A model generated the notes under the pieces. It ran no database searches and was not told where the DNA came from. It saw only the letters and a program-made list of their open reading frames with translations. This document shows, piece after piece, positions 1-8,798 of a stretch of 64,000 bases of DNA (position 1 is its first letter; each line of letters begins with the position of its first letter). Source of the DNA: Acinetobacter haemolyticus CIP 64.3 = MTCC 9819 (GTDB lineage: Bacteria > Pseudomonadota > Gammaproteobacteria > Pseudomonadales > Moraxellaceae); contig NZ_KB849812.1 of NCBI RefSeq assembly GCF_000369065.1, positions 254,804-318,803 on the forward strand, written 5' to 3'. The position numbers were made by a program, and so were the translations under genes.

Positions 1-3
1 CAT
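1..3 (-). CDS. murE: Start codon of the next division-cluster gene (probably murE), truncated by the window edge
   Basis: Only an ATG on the minus strand is visible, as CAT at positions 1-3. It follows the ftsI stop codon (TAG at 11-13) by 7 bases, and an AGGTAAA-like ribosome-binding site overlaps that stop. In proteobacterial dcw clusters the gene after ftsI is normally murE, UDP-MurNAc-tripeptide synthetase. The identity is therefore inferred from gene order and not from any protein sequence. Confidence 0.45.
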
Positions 4-10
4 AATTTAC

Positions 11-1840
11 CTACGGATTGGTTTTTATAGAAGTATCTAATGGTTTATCTAATGGTACATTTAGCAAACGTAATGACTCTTGCATGATCTTGGCAAATAC
101 AGGCGCTGCAACTAAACCACCATAATAACGACCTTGTGGATTCTCGACGACAACAATCATTGCCAAACGAGGATCACTTACAGGTGCAACACCTGCAAAC
201 AAGGCACGATATTCACTGTTCGAATAACCTTTTCGGTCAGCACGAAGTTTGTGTGCTGTTCCTGTTTTACCGCCGACGCGATAACCCGGAATAACGGCTT
301 GTTTAGCCGTCCCACCAGGTAAGGTCACTTGTTCCAACATCATCAAGACTTGATCTGCAATCTTAGGGTCGAGCACCTGTCGCCCTTCAGGCACCTGATC
401 GAGCTTATGAAGGCTCAAAGGCATTTCCACACCATGGTTTGCCAACATGGCATAACCTTGTGCAAGCTGTAAGATCGTCGCATTCAAACCATAACCATAG
501 GCCATCGTACCTAATTGTGATGAGTTTAATTTATCGGCAGAATAGAGTAAGCCTGCACTTTCACCAGGGAATTTTACATCTGAGCGTTGACCAAACCCAG
601 CTCGACGGAAGAAAGAAGGCAATGCCTCCTTCGGTAAGGATAATGCCAACTTGGCAGATCCAACATTTGATGACTTGACAATAATTCCCGTCAGCGTCAA
701 TGCGCCATAGTTATGTGTATCACGAATAGTATGCCAACCTAAACGCATTGTTCCCGGAGCGGTATTCACAATCGAGTTCGGGGTGTATTGACCACTTTCC
801 AATGCCGCAGCAACGGTAAACGGCTTCATGGTTGAGCCTGGTTCAAACATATCAATTGCACCGCGGTTACGCATGGCATCTTTATTGCTCAAACCACCTT
901 TGTCATTTGGGTTGTAAGATGGCCAACTGGTCATCGCCAAAATCTCACCCGTTTTGACATCCACCGCAATCGCAGTGGCAGAACGTGCATTATTTGCCAC
1001 GCCCGCAGCAGTCAGCTCCCGATACATGATGTATTGCAAACGCGAATCGATACTAAGGGTAATATTTTCACCAGATTCGACTTCTTTAATCACTTCTGAA
1101 ACTTTTAAGCGATTACCCTTTTTATCACGAATAATTTTTTGTTCGCCATCCACACCAGCAAGTCGAGTATTCAACTGCATTTCTAAACCTTCAATCCCCC
1201 GACCTTCACTATTGGTCAAGCCAATAATCTGGGCATTCGGTTGCGGTTGAGGGTAATAGCGCTTATAACTTTTCTCCGTATAAACACCCTGAAAATTATG
1301 TTGAAGAATCAAATCTGCTTGCTGTGGTGGTACTTCACGCTGTAAGACTAAATAACGAGATCGAGCTCGATCCGTCATGTGTTTTTTCAGCGTTTTACGA
1401 TCCATACCGACAACGTCAGCCAACTCATCTAAATTCAGATTTTTATTGGGTAATTGGCGTCTTAATCGACGATTATTCGGATCCTTTTTCAGTTCAGCAG
1501 TAATCTCATCAAATTGGGTCTTGGCATCCCAATAATCTCTTGGGTCAATCACAATTTTCATGATCGGTGTACTAATCGCCAAAGGAACGCCATGTCGATC
1601 ACTGATCACACCGCGCATCGCCTCTAAACGTTCAGTACGCAAAATATTGGCATTGGCCTTATTCTGAAGAAAGTCCTTATTAATAACCTGTACATAGAAA
1701 GCACGTGCAACAATCACGATAAAACAAAGTAATACCGTTCCCCAAAGCAAATAAAACCGCCACATATCCAAAGCCAGTGTCGGTTTAGCAGAAATGGATT
1801 GCTGTTTTTTTCGTGTTGGTTTATTTCGCTTGTCTACCAT
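11..1840 (-). CDS. ftsI: Peptidoglycan D,D-transpeptidase FtsI (penicillin-binding protein 3)
   Basis: This is the septal transpeptidase, which cross-links peptidoglycan at the division site with FtsW and the FtsQLB complex, and it is a beta-lactam target. The 609-residue protein has a short basic cytoplasmic N-terminus, one membrane anchor at about residues 28-50, a PBP dimerisation domain, and a C-terminal transpeptidase domain. The catalytic STMK motif has its serine at residue 336, followed by an SSN motif near 390 and KTGT near 530. The length is normal for the family. It starts 10 bases after the ftsL stop with a Shine-Dalgarno-like AAGG upstream, and is the third gene of rsmH-ftsL-ftsI-(murE), all on the minus strand and probably cotranscribed. 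Confidence 0.97.
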   Translation of the reverse strand: MVDKRNKPTRKKQQSISAKPTLALDMWRFYLLWGTVLLCFIVIVARAFYVQVINKDFLQNKANANILRTERLEAMRGVISDRHGVPLAISTPIMKIVIDPRDYWDAKTQFDEITAELKKDPNNRRLRRQLPNKNLNLDELADVVGMDRKTLKKHMTDRARSRYLVLQREVPPQQADLILQHNFQGVYTEKSYKRYYPQPQPNAQIIGLTNSEGRGIEGLEMQLNTRLAGVDGEQKIIRDKKGNRLKVSEVIKEVESGENITLSIDSRLQYIMYRELTAAGVANNARSATAIAVDVKTGEILAMTSWPSYNPNDKGGLSNKDAMRNRGAIDMFEPGSTMKPFTVAAALESGQYTPNSIVNTAPGTMRLGWHTIRDTHNYGALTLTGIIVKSSNVGSAKLALSLPKEALPSFFRRAGFGQRSDVKFPGESAGLLYSADKLNSSQLGTMAYGYGLNATILQLAQGYAMLANHGVEMPLSLHKLDQVPEGRQVLDPKIADQVLMMLEQVTLPGGTAKQAVIPGYRVGGKTGTAHKLRADRKGYSNSEYRALFAGVAPVSDPRLAMIVVVENPQGRYYGGLVAAPVFAKIMQESLRLLNVPLDKPLDTSIKTNP

Positions 1841-1850
1841 ACAGCGTGCC

Positions 1851-2189
1851 TTATTTATCTTGCTTTGAAGTCGTTGGTAAAGAAATCACAACCGTTTGGG
1901 ATGCAGGTGGTGAAAACATACGGAGCTGAGTCACAGCACGAGAGCCGATTTGTGCAGTTGCGCCAAAAGTTTGCTGTTCAATCAGCAAACGTCCCCACTC
2001 TGCATTCAAGTCATCTCTTTCTCTCATTTGCGCACTCAAGTCACGATAGTCATGTCGGTATTCAAACACTTGGAATACCACCATCAATGCACTTGTGAAC
2101 ACCAGTGCAACGAGTACAGCATAAACAACGACTTTTTTAAGTCCAGTTTTGCTGCTTGTTATTACCTCGTCATCATTTTTGTTGTCCAT
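1851..2189 (-). CDS. ftsL: Cell division protein FtsL
   Basis: FtsL is a small bitopic divisome protein that forms a coiled-coil complex with FtsB and FtsQ and activates FtsWI. The 112-residue product has an acidic cytoplasmic N-terminus, one membrane segment at about residues 18-41, and a heptad-like periplasmic stretch (YRHDYRDLSAQMRERDDLNAEW). I start it at the ATG at 2189, which overlaps the rsmH stop as TAATG and so suggests translational coupling. A longer in-frame start at 2231 would extend 14 residues into rsmH and looks unnecessary. FtsL sequences diverge strongly, so the call rests on topology, size and position between rsmH and ftsI. Confidence 0.9.
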   Translation of the reverse strand: MDNKNDDEVITSSKTGLKKVVVYAVLVALVFTSALMVVFQVFEYRHDYRDLSAQMRERDDLNAEWGRLLIEQQTFGATAQIGSRAVTQLRMFSPPASQTVVISLPTTSKQDK

Positions 2190-3112
2190 TATTTGCCTTT
2201 TTTCTCTAAACGTTCTGCCACGCGCAACCATGCACTGCGTGAGCGAGGATTTGCTTTTACTTCTGCTTCACTCGCACGAATACGAGAGACTTTCTTTAAA
2301 CGGCGGGTATCAATTTGCGCTTGAGGCATTCCCCAACCATGATCTTCAGCCAAAGTCGACTCTTTTTGAATAAATTGTTTGATCAAACGATCTTCCAAAG
2401 AATGGAAGCTAATCACTGCCAATTGTCCTGTTGGTTTTAATAATTCTACAGCTTGCGGCAAAAATATCTCAATATCATCTAGTTCTTTGTTAATTGCGAT
2501 ACGAATCGCTTGGAAAGTTCGAGTTGCAGGATGTTTATGCTTCTCCCATTTAGGGTGAGCCACTTTAACAATCTCAGCGAGTTGAGCTGTAGTTGTAATT
2601 TCACCGGCCAACTTAATCGCCTTGGCAATACGTCGGCTATAACGCTCTTCACCATATTGGTAAATAATATTGGCTAATTTTTCTTCTTCAATTTCGAGTA
2701 ACCACTCTGCGGCAGTCAAACCTTGAGAGTTATCCATACGCATATCAAGAGGACCATCTTGCATAAAGCTAAAACCACGCTCTGCTTGGTCAAGCTGAGG
2801 GGAAGATACCCCAAGATCCGCCATAATCCCGTCAACTTCAACAATACCAATCTTGGCTAACTCAGCTTGAATGTCAGCAAAACTAGCATGGATGATTTTA
2901 AAACGAGAATCTTCTTGTTCTAACTGAGCTGCAACCTCAAGTGCTTGTGGATCTTTATCAAAGGCATAAACACGCGCATTTGGATCAAGCTTGGAAAGCA
3001 ACAACTTGGTATGACCACCACGACCAAAGGTTGCATCGACATAAACACCCGTGTCGCGACCTGCCAATACGCCATCAACCGTTTCGTGAAGTAAGACAGA
3101 AATATGCGACAT
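2189..3112 (-). CDS. rsmH: 16S rRNA (cytosine(1402)-N(4))-methyltransferase RsmH
   Basis: RsmH (MraW) uses S-adenosylmethionine to methylate N4 of C1402 in the 16S rRNA P-site region. The 307-residue protein begins with the family-typical MSHISVLLHETVDGV. It carries a Rossmann SAM-binding segment (VDATFGRGGHTKLLL, about residues 25-40), the MADLGVSSPQLD segment, and the conserved AVISFHSLEDR motif near the C-terminus. It is the first gene of the local division cluster. The usual mraZ is not present upstream; a sulfate-binding protein gene on the same strand lies there instead. I see no strong Shine-Dalgarno, but the N-terminus matches the family. Confidence 0.97.
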   Translation of the reverse strand: MSHISVLLHETVDGVLAGRDTGVYVDATFGRGGHTKLLLSKLDPNARVYAFDKDPQALEVAAQLEQEDSRFKIIHASFADIQAELAKIGIVEVDGIMADLGVSSPQLDQAERGFSFMQDGPLDMRMDNSQGLTAAEWLLEIEEEKLANIIYQYGEERYSRRIAKAIKLAGEITTTAQLAEIVKVAHPKWEKHKHPATRTFQAIRIAINKELDDIEIFLPQAVELLKPTGQLAVISFHSLEDRLIKQFIQKESTLAEDHGWGMPQAQIDTRRLKKVSRIRASEAEVKANPRSRSAWLRVAERLEKKGK

Positions 3113-3246
3113 AAGAGATAAATCAACAGCTAAAAATGTAACTGCACATTATCACCTTGTTTTAAGCCAGCACCAAACGACTTTTTGTAGAGAATTCTTA
3201 ACTTTTCATAGGCAAAACCGTTTTCTCGACTTTTTCCAATCAATAA

Positions 3247-3276
3247 AAAAGCAAATCTCGCTAAAGATTTGCTTTT
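3247..3276 (-). terminator. Intrinsic terminator after the sulfate-binding protein gene
   Basis: An 11-bp perfect inverted repeat (AAAAGCAAATC / GATTTGCTTTT) with an 8-base loop lies 36 bases downstream of the minus-strand stop at 3313. Read on the minus strand it runs into TTTTTTATTG. It separates the sbp unit from rsmH-ftsL-ftsI. Confidence 0.75.
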
Positions 3277-3312
3277 CGAAGGACTAGAATGATGATTCAA
3301 CGAATCAGTCTA

Positions 3313-4305
3313 TTATTTTTGTGAATAAATTTGGTCAAAAATCGCACCATTCACAAAGTGTGTTTTTTGTGCTTTTTCCCATCCACCAAATACATCATGA
3401 ATGCTGAATAATTTGACTTTCGGAAATTGTGCTGCATATTTGGCAGCAACCTGAGGATTCCTTGGTCGAAAATAATGTTTTGCCGCAAGTTGCTGCCCTT
3501 GAGGAGAGTACAGAAAATTTAAATACCCTCGAGCAAGCTGGCGATTGCCATTTTTATCTACTGTTTTATCGACAATCGCAACTGAGGGTTCAGCTAAAAT
3601 GGAGATCGAAGGATAGATGATTTCAAATTTATCCTTACCCAAACCCTGTGTTGCTAACAGCGCTTCATTTTCCCATGACAAAAGAACATCACCAATTCCA
3701 CGCTCTGCAAAGGTGGTTAATGATCCACGTGCGCCTGAATCCAAAACTTTTACATTGTGATATATCTTTTTGACCAGTTCACGAGCTTTAGCGTCATTGC
3801 CTGCTGGTTGTTTCAAGGCATACCCCCAAGCAGATAAATAAATCCAACGGGGCGCTCCTCCCGTTTTTGGATTGGGCGTAATAATTTCCACCCCATCTTT
3901 GGTTAAGTCATTCCAATCACGAATATTTTTAGGATTGCCTTTACGCACTAAAAAAACTACGGTCGAGGTATAAGGCGCGGAGTTATCTCTAAATTGTTTC
4001 TGCCAATCTTTTCGAATTAAGCCTGCATTAGCAATTTCATCAATATCATTTGCCAACGCCAATGTAACAACATCAGCTTGTAAACCATCGATTACGGCTC
4101 TTGCTTGCTTGCCAGAGCCCCCATGAGACTGTTTAAAATCAATATCCTGTCCAGTTCTATTTTTCCAATATTGACCAAATGCTTGATTATATTCTTGATA
4201 AAACTCACGCGTGGGGTCATAAGAAACATTTAAAAAAGTTGTTGCTGCATGAACCAGACTATTTATACCAAAAGCAACAAATGCTACCGCGATTATTTTT
4301 TTCAT
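3313..4305 (-). CDS. sbp: Periplasmic sulfate-binding protein
   Basis: This is the solute receptor for the CysTWA sulfate/thiosulfate ABC importer and acts in the periplasm. The 330-residue protein has a cleavable signal peptide ([20 protein letters not shown]), the family hallmark NVSYDPTRE right after the mature N-terminus, and [17 protein letters not shown] followed by [13 protein letters not shown]. These are characteristic of the Sbp/CysP family. No transporter permease or ATPase genes lie nearby, so it would have to work with a CysTWA encoded elsewhere. It is transcribed alone and has its own terminator. CysP (thiosulfate-binding) is a close paralogue and cannot be excluded. Confidence 0.9.
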   Translation of the reverse strand: MKKIIAVAFVAFGINSLVHAATTFLNVSYDPTREFYQEYNQAFGQYWKNRTGQDIDFKQSHGGSGKQARAVIDGLQADVVTLALANDIDEIANAGLIRKDWQKQFRDNSAPYTSTVVFLVRKGNPKNIRDWNDLTKDGVEIITPNPKTGGAPRWIYLSAWGYALKQPAGNDAKARELVKKIYHNVKVLDSGARGSLTTFAERGIGDVLLSWENEALLATQGLGKDKFEIIYPSISILAEPSVAIVDKTVDKNGNRQLARGYLNFLYSPQGQQLAAKHYFRPRNPQVAAKYAAQFPKVKLFSIHDVFGGWEKAQKTHFVNGAIFDQIYSQK

Positions 4306-4503
4306 TCATCTTACTCATTAGTTTGTGTTTTACTCAATATACACATATATAAAAATTAATATAATCAATGCCTTATAAGCAAATAATCATTGTTTTTCTT
4401 ATTTTTTGATATAGAAAAATGCTTTAGATCCAAATCAATGGTATGAAGCTGTTTCATCCCAAATACATATTGACAACTCTCCATGTTTTCTACACATTTG
4501 CTT

Positions 4504-4561
4504 GCTAAATTTAGCTTGTATACAAAGTAGCCAAACTGTTATTAATAGAGGGTATTAATAG
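4504..4561. promoter_or_regulatory. Cluster of two abutting palindromes and a tandem 9-mer, possible operator
   Basis: GCTAAATTTAGC (4504-4515) is a perfect 12-bp palindrome directly abutting TTGTATACAA (4516-4525), a perfect 10-bp palindrome. Fifteen bases further on, TATTAATAG occurs twice (4540-4548 and 4553-4561). The cluster sits between two divergent genes, where regulator sites are expected. No regulator can be named from sequence alone. Confidence 0.35.
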
Positions 4562-4625
4562 CTATAAATTTTATTATTTTTGTAAAAAGTGTGACGTAGT
4601 TCTACTTTTTTATTAAGATTTATGT

Positions 4626-4653
4626 TTGAATCGTATTATTAAAGCAATACTAT
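4626..4653 (+). promoter_or_regulatory. Putative promoter of the small secreted protein gene
   Basis: TTGAAT (4626-4631), a 16-base spacer, then TACTAT (4648-4653), about 50 bases upstream of the chosen start codon. The boxes fit a sigma-70 promoter, but the region is AT-rich, so chance matches are likely. Confidence 0.35.
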
Positions 4654-4702
4654 ATTTGCTTAGTTAGTCTTTTAGGCTCAATTAATGAAGGGGATGTTAG
4701 CA

Positions 4703-5005
4703 ATGCGAGCATTAGAAATGAAAAAAACATTATGCCTTAGTTTATTTTTAGTATGTTCTGTACAAATTGGACATGCTGCTGCTATTAAAGAAAATAACAA
4801 CATAAAAACCATGGAAAAAACCACTTCACCGATTGTGAAAGCTCTTGACCAGCAAAAGCGTAATAACGTTATGCTACCATCTACAGATGATGAGTTAAAA
4901 ATGTTGAATACGATTCGTACGACGCCGACTCAAACATTTTTTGCCAGTCAACATGAACGCTTTTCACGTTTTGTACAGACGATATTCCAACCACATAGCT
5001 CTTAG
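4703..5005 (+). CDS. Small secreted protein of unknown function
   Basis: I do not recognise this 100-residue protein. It has a short basic N-terminus, a hydrophobic core (LCLSLFLVCSVQIGHAAA) and an Ala-rich cleavage site, typical of a signal peptide. The mature part is about 70 residues, hydrophilic, with no cysteines and no obvious repeats. Three in-frame ATGs are possible (4685, 4694, 4703). I prefer 4703 because AAGGGG lies 9 bases upstream of it, whereas the earlier ATGs have the motif too close or absent. A clear terminator follows. It is probably periplasmic and transcribed alone. Confidence 0.65.
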   Translation: MRALEMKKTLCLSLFLVCSVQIGHAAAIKENNNIKTMEKTTSPIVKALDQQKRNNVMLPSTDDELKMLNTIRTTPTQTFFASQHERFSRFVQTIFQPHSS

Positions 5006-5039
5006 TTTTTAAATATGTAACCCTTCACATGTTTAAATC

Positions 5040-5069
5040 AAGCCTAGTCATGTTGTGACTAGGCTTTTT
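5040..5069 (+). terminator. Intrinsic terminator after the small secreted protein
   Basis: AAGCCTAGTCA, a 5-base loop (TGTTG), TGACTAGGCTT, then further Ts. This is an 11-bp perfect stem 35 bases after the stop codon and 42 bases before gltX. A TATAAT at 5073-5078 right after it could be the gltX -10 box, though no good -35 box is visible. Confidence 0.8.
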
Positions 5070-5111
5070 CGTTATAATAGCTTCAATTCTAATTTAACGT
5101 CCTGATTACCT

Positions 5112-6620
5112 ATGAAAGTTCGTACCCGTATTGCTCCCTCTCCTACAGGTTTCCCACATGTAGGTACTGCTTATATTGCATTATTTAATTTATGTTTTGC
5201 GAAACAGCACGGCGGTGAATTTATTTTACGTATCGAAGATACAGATCAACTGCGTTCAACTCCTGAATCTGAAAAAATGATTTTAGACTCATTACGTTGG
5301 TTAGGTCTGAACTGGTCTGAAGGTCCTGATGTAGGTGGTCCACATGCACCTTATCGCCAATCAGAGCGGATGGGAATTTATAAACAATATGCGCTTGAAT
5401 TGGTCGAAAAAGGTCATGCTTTCTATTGTTTCGCAACTGCAGAAGAACTCGATCAAATGCGTGCGGAACAACAAGCTCGTGGCGAAACACCCAAATATGA
5501 TGGTCGCGGCCTTAAACTCACACAAGAAGAAGTACAACAACGTTTAGCCGCAGGCGAACCACACGTTATTCGTATGAAAGTGCCAGAAGACGGTATCTGC
5601 AAAATCAATGATATGTTACGTGGTGAAGTTGAGATTCCATGGGCACAAGTAGACATGCAAGTGTTGTTAAAGACTGATGGACTACCAACTTATCATCTTG
5701 CCAACGTCGTTGATGATCATTTAATGCAAATTACACATGTATTACGTGGTGAAGAATGGTTACCATCAGCCCCTAAGCATCAATTACTGTATCAATACTT
5801 TGGTTGGGATATGCCAACGCTTTGTCACATGCCACTGTTGCGCAACCCTGACAAATCAAAACTCTCTAAGCGTAAAAATCCGACTTCTATCAATTACTAT
5901 CGCGACATTGGTGTCTTACCTGAAGCCCTCCTCAACTATCTCGGTCGTATGGGATGGTCAATGCCAGATGAACGTGAAGTATTTACGCTGCAAGACATGA
6001 TCGACAACTTCGATGTACAGCGTGTTTCATTGGGTGGACCAATCTTTGATGTTGAAAAGCTTAACTGGCTCAATGGTCAGTGGATTAAGGGCCTAACACC
6101 TGGACAACTCCTAGATCGTTTATTGTCGTGGAAAAGTGATCGCCAAACCCTTGAAGATATTGCTGCCGCTATTCAGCCTCGTATCAACTTACTTTCTGAA
6201 GCTGTGAATTGGGCAGGTTTTTACTTCAATCACATACCACAAATTAGTAAAGAGCAATTTGAAAGTAAGAAATTAACTGAAGAGCAAGTTCGCCAAAGTT
6301 TACAGTTTGCGATTTGGCGTTTAGAAAGTCAGTTTACGTGGAATAACGATACAGTGAGTCAAACCTTAATGGACTTGGCAAATCAAATGGAGATTAAACT
6401 GCGTGATTTCATGCCAGCATTCTTTATTGCAATTGCGGGTTCAACCAGCTCTACTCCTGTGATGCAGGCAATGGTTACACTTGGACCAGATTTAACCTTT
6501 GCACGCTTACGTCATGCCTTGGAAATTGTAGGCTCTCCAAGCAAGAAAGAATTGAAAGTTTGGGAAAAGTTAAATGAATCGCTAAAATTGCCGAAAAATG
6601 ATGCAACTAGTGAGAATTAA
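5112..6620 (+). CDS. gltX: Glutamate--tRNA ligase
   Basis: This enzyme charges tRNA-Glu with glutamate using ATP. The 502-residue class I synthetase has [11 protein letters not shown] at residues 10-19 (the HIGH-type signature) and SKLSKRK near residue 255 (the KMSKS-type loop). In between is [14 protein letters not shown], which belongs to the glutamate-binding pocket. The C-terminal anticodon-binding region is full length. The start has no strong Shine-Dalgarno, but the N-terminus [13 protein letters not shown] is family-typical. Three tRNA-Glu genes lie immediately downstream on the same strand, so the enzyme and its substrate tRNA are encoded side by side, although the first tRNA-Ala has its own promoter. 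Confidence 0.97.
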   Translation: MKVRTRIAPSPTGFPHVGTAYIALFNLCFAKQHGGEFILRIEDTDQLRSTPESEKMILDSLRWLGLNWSEGPDVGGPHAPYRQSERMGIYKQYALELVEKGHAFYCFATAEELDQMRAEQQARGETPKYDGRGLKLTQEEVQQRLAAGEPHVIRMKVPEDGICKINDMLRGEVEIPWAQVDMQVLLKTDGLPTYHLANVVDDHLMQITHVLRGEEWLPSAPKHQLLYQYFGWDMPTLCHMPLLRNPDKSKLSKRKNPTSINYYRDIGVLPEALLNYLGRMGWSMPDEREVFTLQDMIDNFDVQRVSLGGPIFDVEKLNWLNGQWIKGLTPGQLLDRLLSWKSDRQTLEDIAAAIQPRINLLSEAVNWAGFYFNHIPQISKEQFESKKLTEEQVRQSLQFAIWRLESQFTWNNDTVSQTLMDLANQMEIKLRDFMPAFFIAIAGSTSSTPVMQAMVTLGPDLTFARLRHALEIVGSPSKKELKVWEKLNESLKLPKNDATSEN

Positions 6621-6633
6621 TTCAATTTAATCA

Positions 6634-6662
6634 TTGACGTGTGAGGGTAATCCCCCTAATAT
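6634..6662 (+). promoter_or_regulatory. Promoter of the tRNA-Ala/tRNA-Glu unit
   Basis: TTGACG (6634-6639), a 17-base spacer, then TAATAT (6657-6662), 17 bases before the tRNA-Ala 5' end. A GC-rich discriminator (GCCCTC) follows the -10 box, as in stringently controlled stable-RNA promoters. An 8-bp inverted repeat, TGTGAGGG (6640-6647) and CCCTCACA (6665-6672), brackets the -10 box. Confidence 0.75.
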
Positions 6663-6678
6663 TGCCCTCACACAAACT

Positions 6679-6754
6679 GGGGCCATAGCTCAGTTGGTAG
6701 AGCGCTACAATGGCATTGTAGAGGTCAGCGGTTCGATCCCGCTTGGCTCCACCA
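6679..6754 (+). tRNA. tRNA-Ala (anticodon GGC)
   Basis: A 76-base cloverleaf with encoded CCA. The acceptor stem GGGGCCA / TGGCTCC contains the G3-U70 wobble pair that identifies tRNA-Ala. The anticodon stem CTACA / TGTAG encloses the loop ATGGCAT, with anticodon GGC. The T arm carries GGTTCGATCCC. Confidence 0.97.
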
Positions 6755-6875
6755 AATTTTAAGATTAGAAAAGTAAAACTTTTCCTTAAAATTTAAGCAA
6801 ACAGCTACGCTGTGCGCAGGCAAGCTCAGTTTAAATGTGTACAATATTTTATTGAACACAAACCATGCCTCATCT

Positions 6876-6951
6876 GTCCCTATCGTCTAGAGGCCTAGGA
6901 CATCGCCCTTTCACGGCGGTAACCGGGGTTCGAATCCCCGTAGGGACGCCA
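6876..6951 (+). tRNA. tRNA-Glu (anticodon TTC), copy 1
   Basis: A 76-base tRNA with encoded CCA. The acceptor stem is GTCCCTA / TAGGGAC with discriminator G, the anticodon loop reads CTTTCAC (TTC), and the T loop is GTTCGAATC. It is identical to the copies at 8692 and 8799. It is probably cotranscribed with tRNA-Ala, as no comparably strong promoter lies between them. Confidence 0.97.
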
Positions 6952-7062
6952 TATTCTTTCTCTAATAATTATATTTTTCTCACAATCTTTCCATTAATCG
7001 GATTGCACATTTCCGAATTTTACATAAAATAGCCGCTTCTCCATGTTTGGACAAATTGTCGT

Positions 7063-8478
7063 ATGCAATCTTCCAACTCAAATACTCATCAGGATCAAAA
7101 TGCGCCACAAACATTAAAACGCGCAATGAGTACTCGCCACTTAGTGATGCTATCTCTCGGTGGTGCGATTGGTACAGGGCTATTCTTAGGTTCGGGTGAA
7201 GTTATCGCCCAAACAGGACCGATTGGTGCAATTCTCGCTTATATTCTAGGTGGTTTAATCGCCTACATGGTGATGTTGTGCCTCGGTGAACTTGCCGTAC
7301 ATATGCCTGTAGCAGGGTCTTTCGGTACATACGCCAAACACTATATTGGTCCAGGCACAGGGTATATGGTCTCTTGGCTATACTGGCTCACTTGGACGGC
7401 AACCTTAGGTACAGAATTTACCGCTGCGGCTCTGCTCATGCAGGAATGGTTTCCACATATTTCGATGTGGATTTGGACCATTATTTTTGCAGTGACTATT
7501 TTCGGGCTAAATCTGAGTTCTACTCGCATCTTTGCAGAATCTGAGTTTTGGTTAGCTTTGGTTAAGGTTGTGACCGTCATTGCCTTTATTATCCTTGGAT
7601 TGCTAGCCATTTTTGGTCTAATTCCTTTCGAAGGCAAAGAATCTGCTCCGTTGTTTCATAACTTGACCTCACACGGTTGGTTTCCTCAGGGTCTCATTCC
7701 AATTTTTACCACAATGCTGATTGTTAACTTTGCCTTCTCTGGCACAGAGTTGATTGGGGTCGCTGCGGGTGAAACTAAAGATCCAGCTGTAAATGTACCT
7801 AAAGCGATTAATGCAGCGATTTGGCGCTTATTAATTTTCTTTGTGGGTACCATTATCGTCATTAGTGCCTTATTGCCTTTTGAAATTGCAGGCTTGGGCG
7901 GTGAAGGCGTTAGTAGCAGCCCGTTCGTCACGGTATTTAATTATATTGGTATCCCATATGCAGATGACATCATCCGTTTTGTGATTATTACCGCATTACT
8001 TTCTGCAGCGAACTCAGGGCTTTATGCAGCATCACGTATGATGTGGTCTCTATCAGATCAACGCCAACTGCCAAGTGTTTTCTCAAAATTATCTAAGGGC
8101 GGCACGCCGATTATCGCGCTTGTGGTGACCATGTTTGGTGCGATACCAGGGCTTTTATCAGAACACTATGCGCCTGAAACCATCTTTAAAAATCTCTTAG
8201 GTGTTGCTGCATTTACCATGGTAATCGTATGGATGTGTATTTGTTGGAGTCAATTTAACTTTAGACGCCAATGGTATAAAGCGGGTTATACGGCAAAGGA
8301 TTTGAAATTTGCTGCGCCACTATATCCAATCGTGCCAATCTTAGGTTTTGTTTTCTGTACAATTACAGGGTTAAGTATGGCCGCAGATCCAGAAATGCAT
8401 GCTGGTTTTATTGCTTGTTTAATCTTTATCGCAGGATGTTATTTGAGCTATTACATGTTCTACCGTGATCGCACATAA
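7063..8478 (+). CDS. Amino acid permease of the AAT/APC family
   Basis: This is an inner-membrane proton-coupled amino acid importer of 471 residues with about 12 hydrophobic segments. The N-terminal family signature LSLGGAIGTGLFLGSGEVI forms the broken first helix that binds the amino acid backbone. SGTELIGVAAGETKDP in TM6 is also characteristic of the AAT subfamily (GabP, LysP, ProY, AroP). The substrate cannot be assigned from sequence. The gene is flanked by identical tRNA-Glu genes and followed by a terminator, so it is probably a single transcription unit. The Shine-Dalgarno is weak (GGA about 12 bases upstream). Confidence 0.9.
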   Translation: MQSSNSNTHQDQNAPQTLKRAMSTRHLVMLSLGGAIGTGLFLGSGEVIAQTGPIGAILAYILGGLIAYMVMLCLGELAVHMPVAGSFGTYAKHYIGPGTGYMVSWLYWLTWTATLGTEFTAAALLMQEWFPHISMWIWTIIFAVTIFGLNLSSTRIFAESEFWLALVKVVTVIAFIILGLLAIFGLIPFEGKESAPLFHNLTSHGWFPQGLIPIFTTMLIVNFAFSGTELIGVAAGETKDPAVNVPKAINAAIWRLLIFFVGTIIVISALLPFEIAGLGGEGVSSSPFVTVFNYIGIPYADDIIRFVIITALLSAANSGLYAASRMMWSLSDQRQLPSVFSKLSKGGTPIIALVVTMFGAIPGLLSEHYAPETIFKNLLGVAAFTMVIVWMCICWSQFNFRRQWYKAGYTAKDLKFAAPLYPIVPILGFVFCTITGLSMAADPEMHAGFIACLIFIAGCYLSYYMFYRDRT

Positions 8479-8489
8479 TAAGCACCTAT

Positions 8490-8520
8490 AAAAAAATGCA
8501 GCTTAGTCTGCATTTTTTTA
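8490..8520 (+). terminator. Intrinsic terminator of the permease gene
   Basis: TGCAG CTTAGT CTGCA flanked by A-rich and T-rich arms, 12 bases after the stop and ending in TTTTTTT. Confidence 0.75.
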
Positions 8521-8645
8521 TACCACCATAAAATCAGAATGATCATAAATTTAGATATAACTGCTTATTTTTGATTATTTATTCCTCAATATGTTTTATT
8601 TTTAGACACTCATTCTATTTTTTTAAATTTTATGCGGAAAAGTGT

Positions 8646-8674
8646 TTGACACCCCACTTAATTCACCCTAATAT
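8646..8674 (+). promoter_or_regulatory. Promoter of tRNA-Glu copies 2 and 3
   Basis: TTGACA (8646-8651), a 17-base spacer, then TAATAT (8669-8674), 17 bases before the tRNA at 8692. The -35 box is a perfect consensus match, and a GC-rich ACGCCCACC follows the -10 box. Confidence 0.85.
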
Positions 8675-8691
8675 ACGCCCACCTCTGAAAC

Positions 8692-8767
8692 GTCCCTATC
8701 GTCTAGAGGCCTAGGACATCGCCCTTTCACGGCGGTAACCGGGGTTCGAATCCCCGTAGGGACGCCA
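8692..8767 (+). tRNA. tRNA-Glu (anticodon TTC), copy 2
   Basis: Identical over all 76 bases to the copies at 6876 and 8799, with CCA encoded. It is driven by the consensus promoter at 8646-8674. Confidence 0.97.
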
Positions 8768-8798
8768 ATTTATAGTTTCAGATGTATGCCTCATATAA

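Larger units (their letters stand above)
4306..4702. other. Divergent intergenic region between sbp and a small secreted protein
   Basis: This 397-base AT-rich gap holds no convincing gene. It contains a cluster of palindromes and a tandem repeat at 4504-4561 and a plausible plus-strand promoter at 4626-4653, both listed separately. The sbp promoter must also lie here, but I cannot place it with confidence. Confidence 0.7.

Noticed and set aside
4466..4480. TATTGACAACT as a further member of the TATTGAC repeat family
   Set aside because: Single copy without a partner 22 bases away and without the CACGAC extension; probably chance.
5073..5078. TATAAT as gltX promoter
   Set aside because: A good -10 box, but no -35 match at 16-18 bases, so it is mentioned only in the adjacent terminator entry and not called as a promoter.
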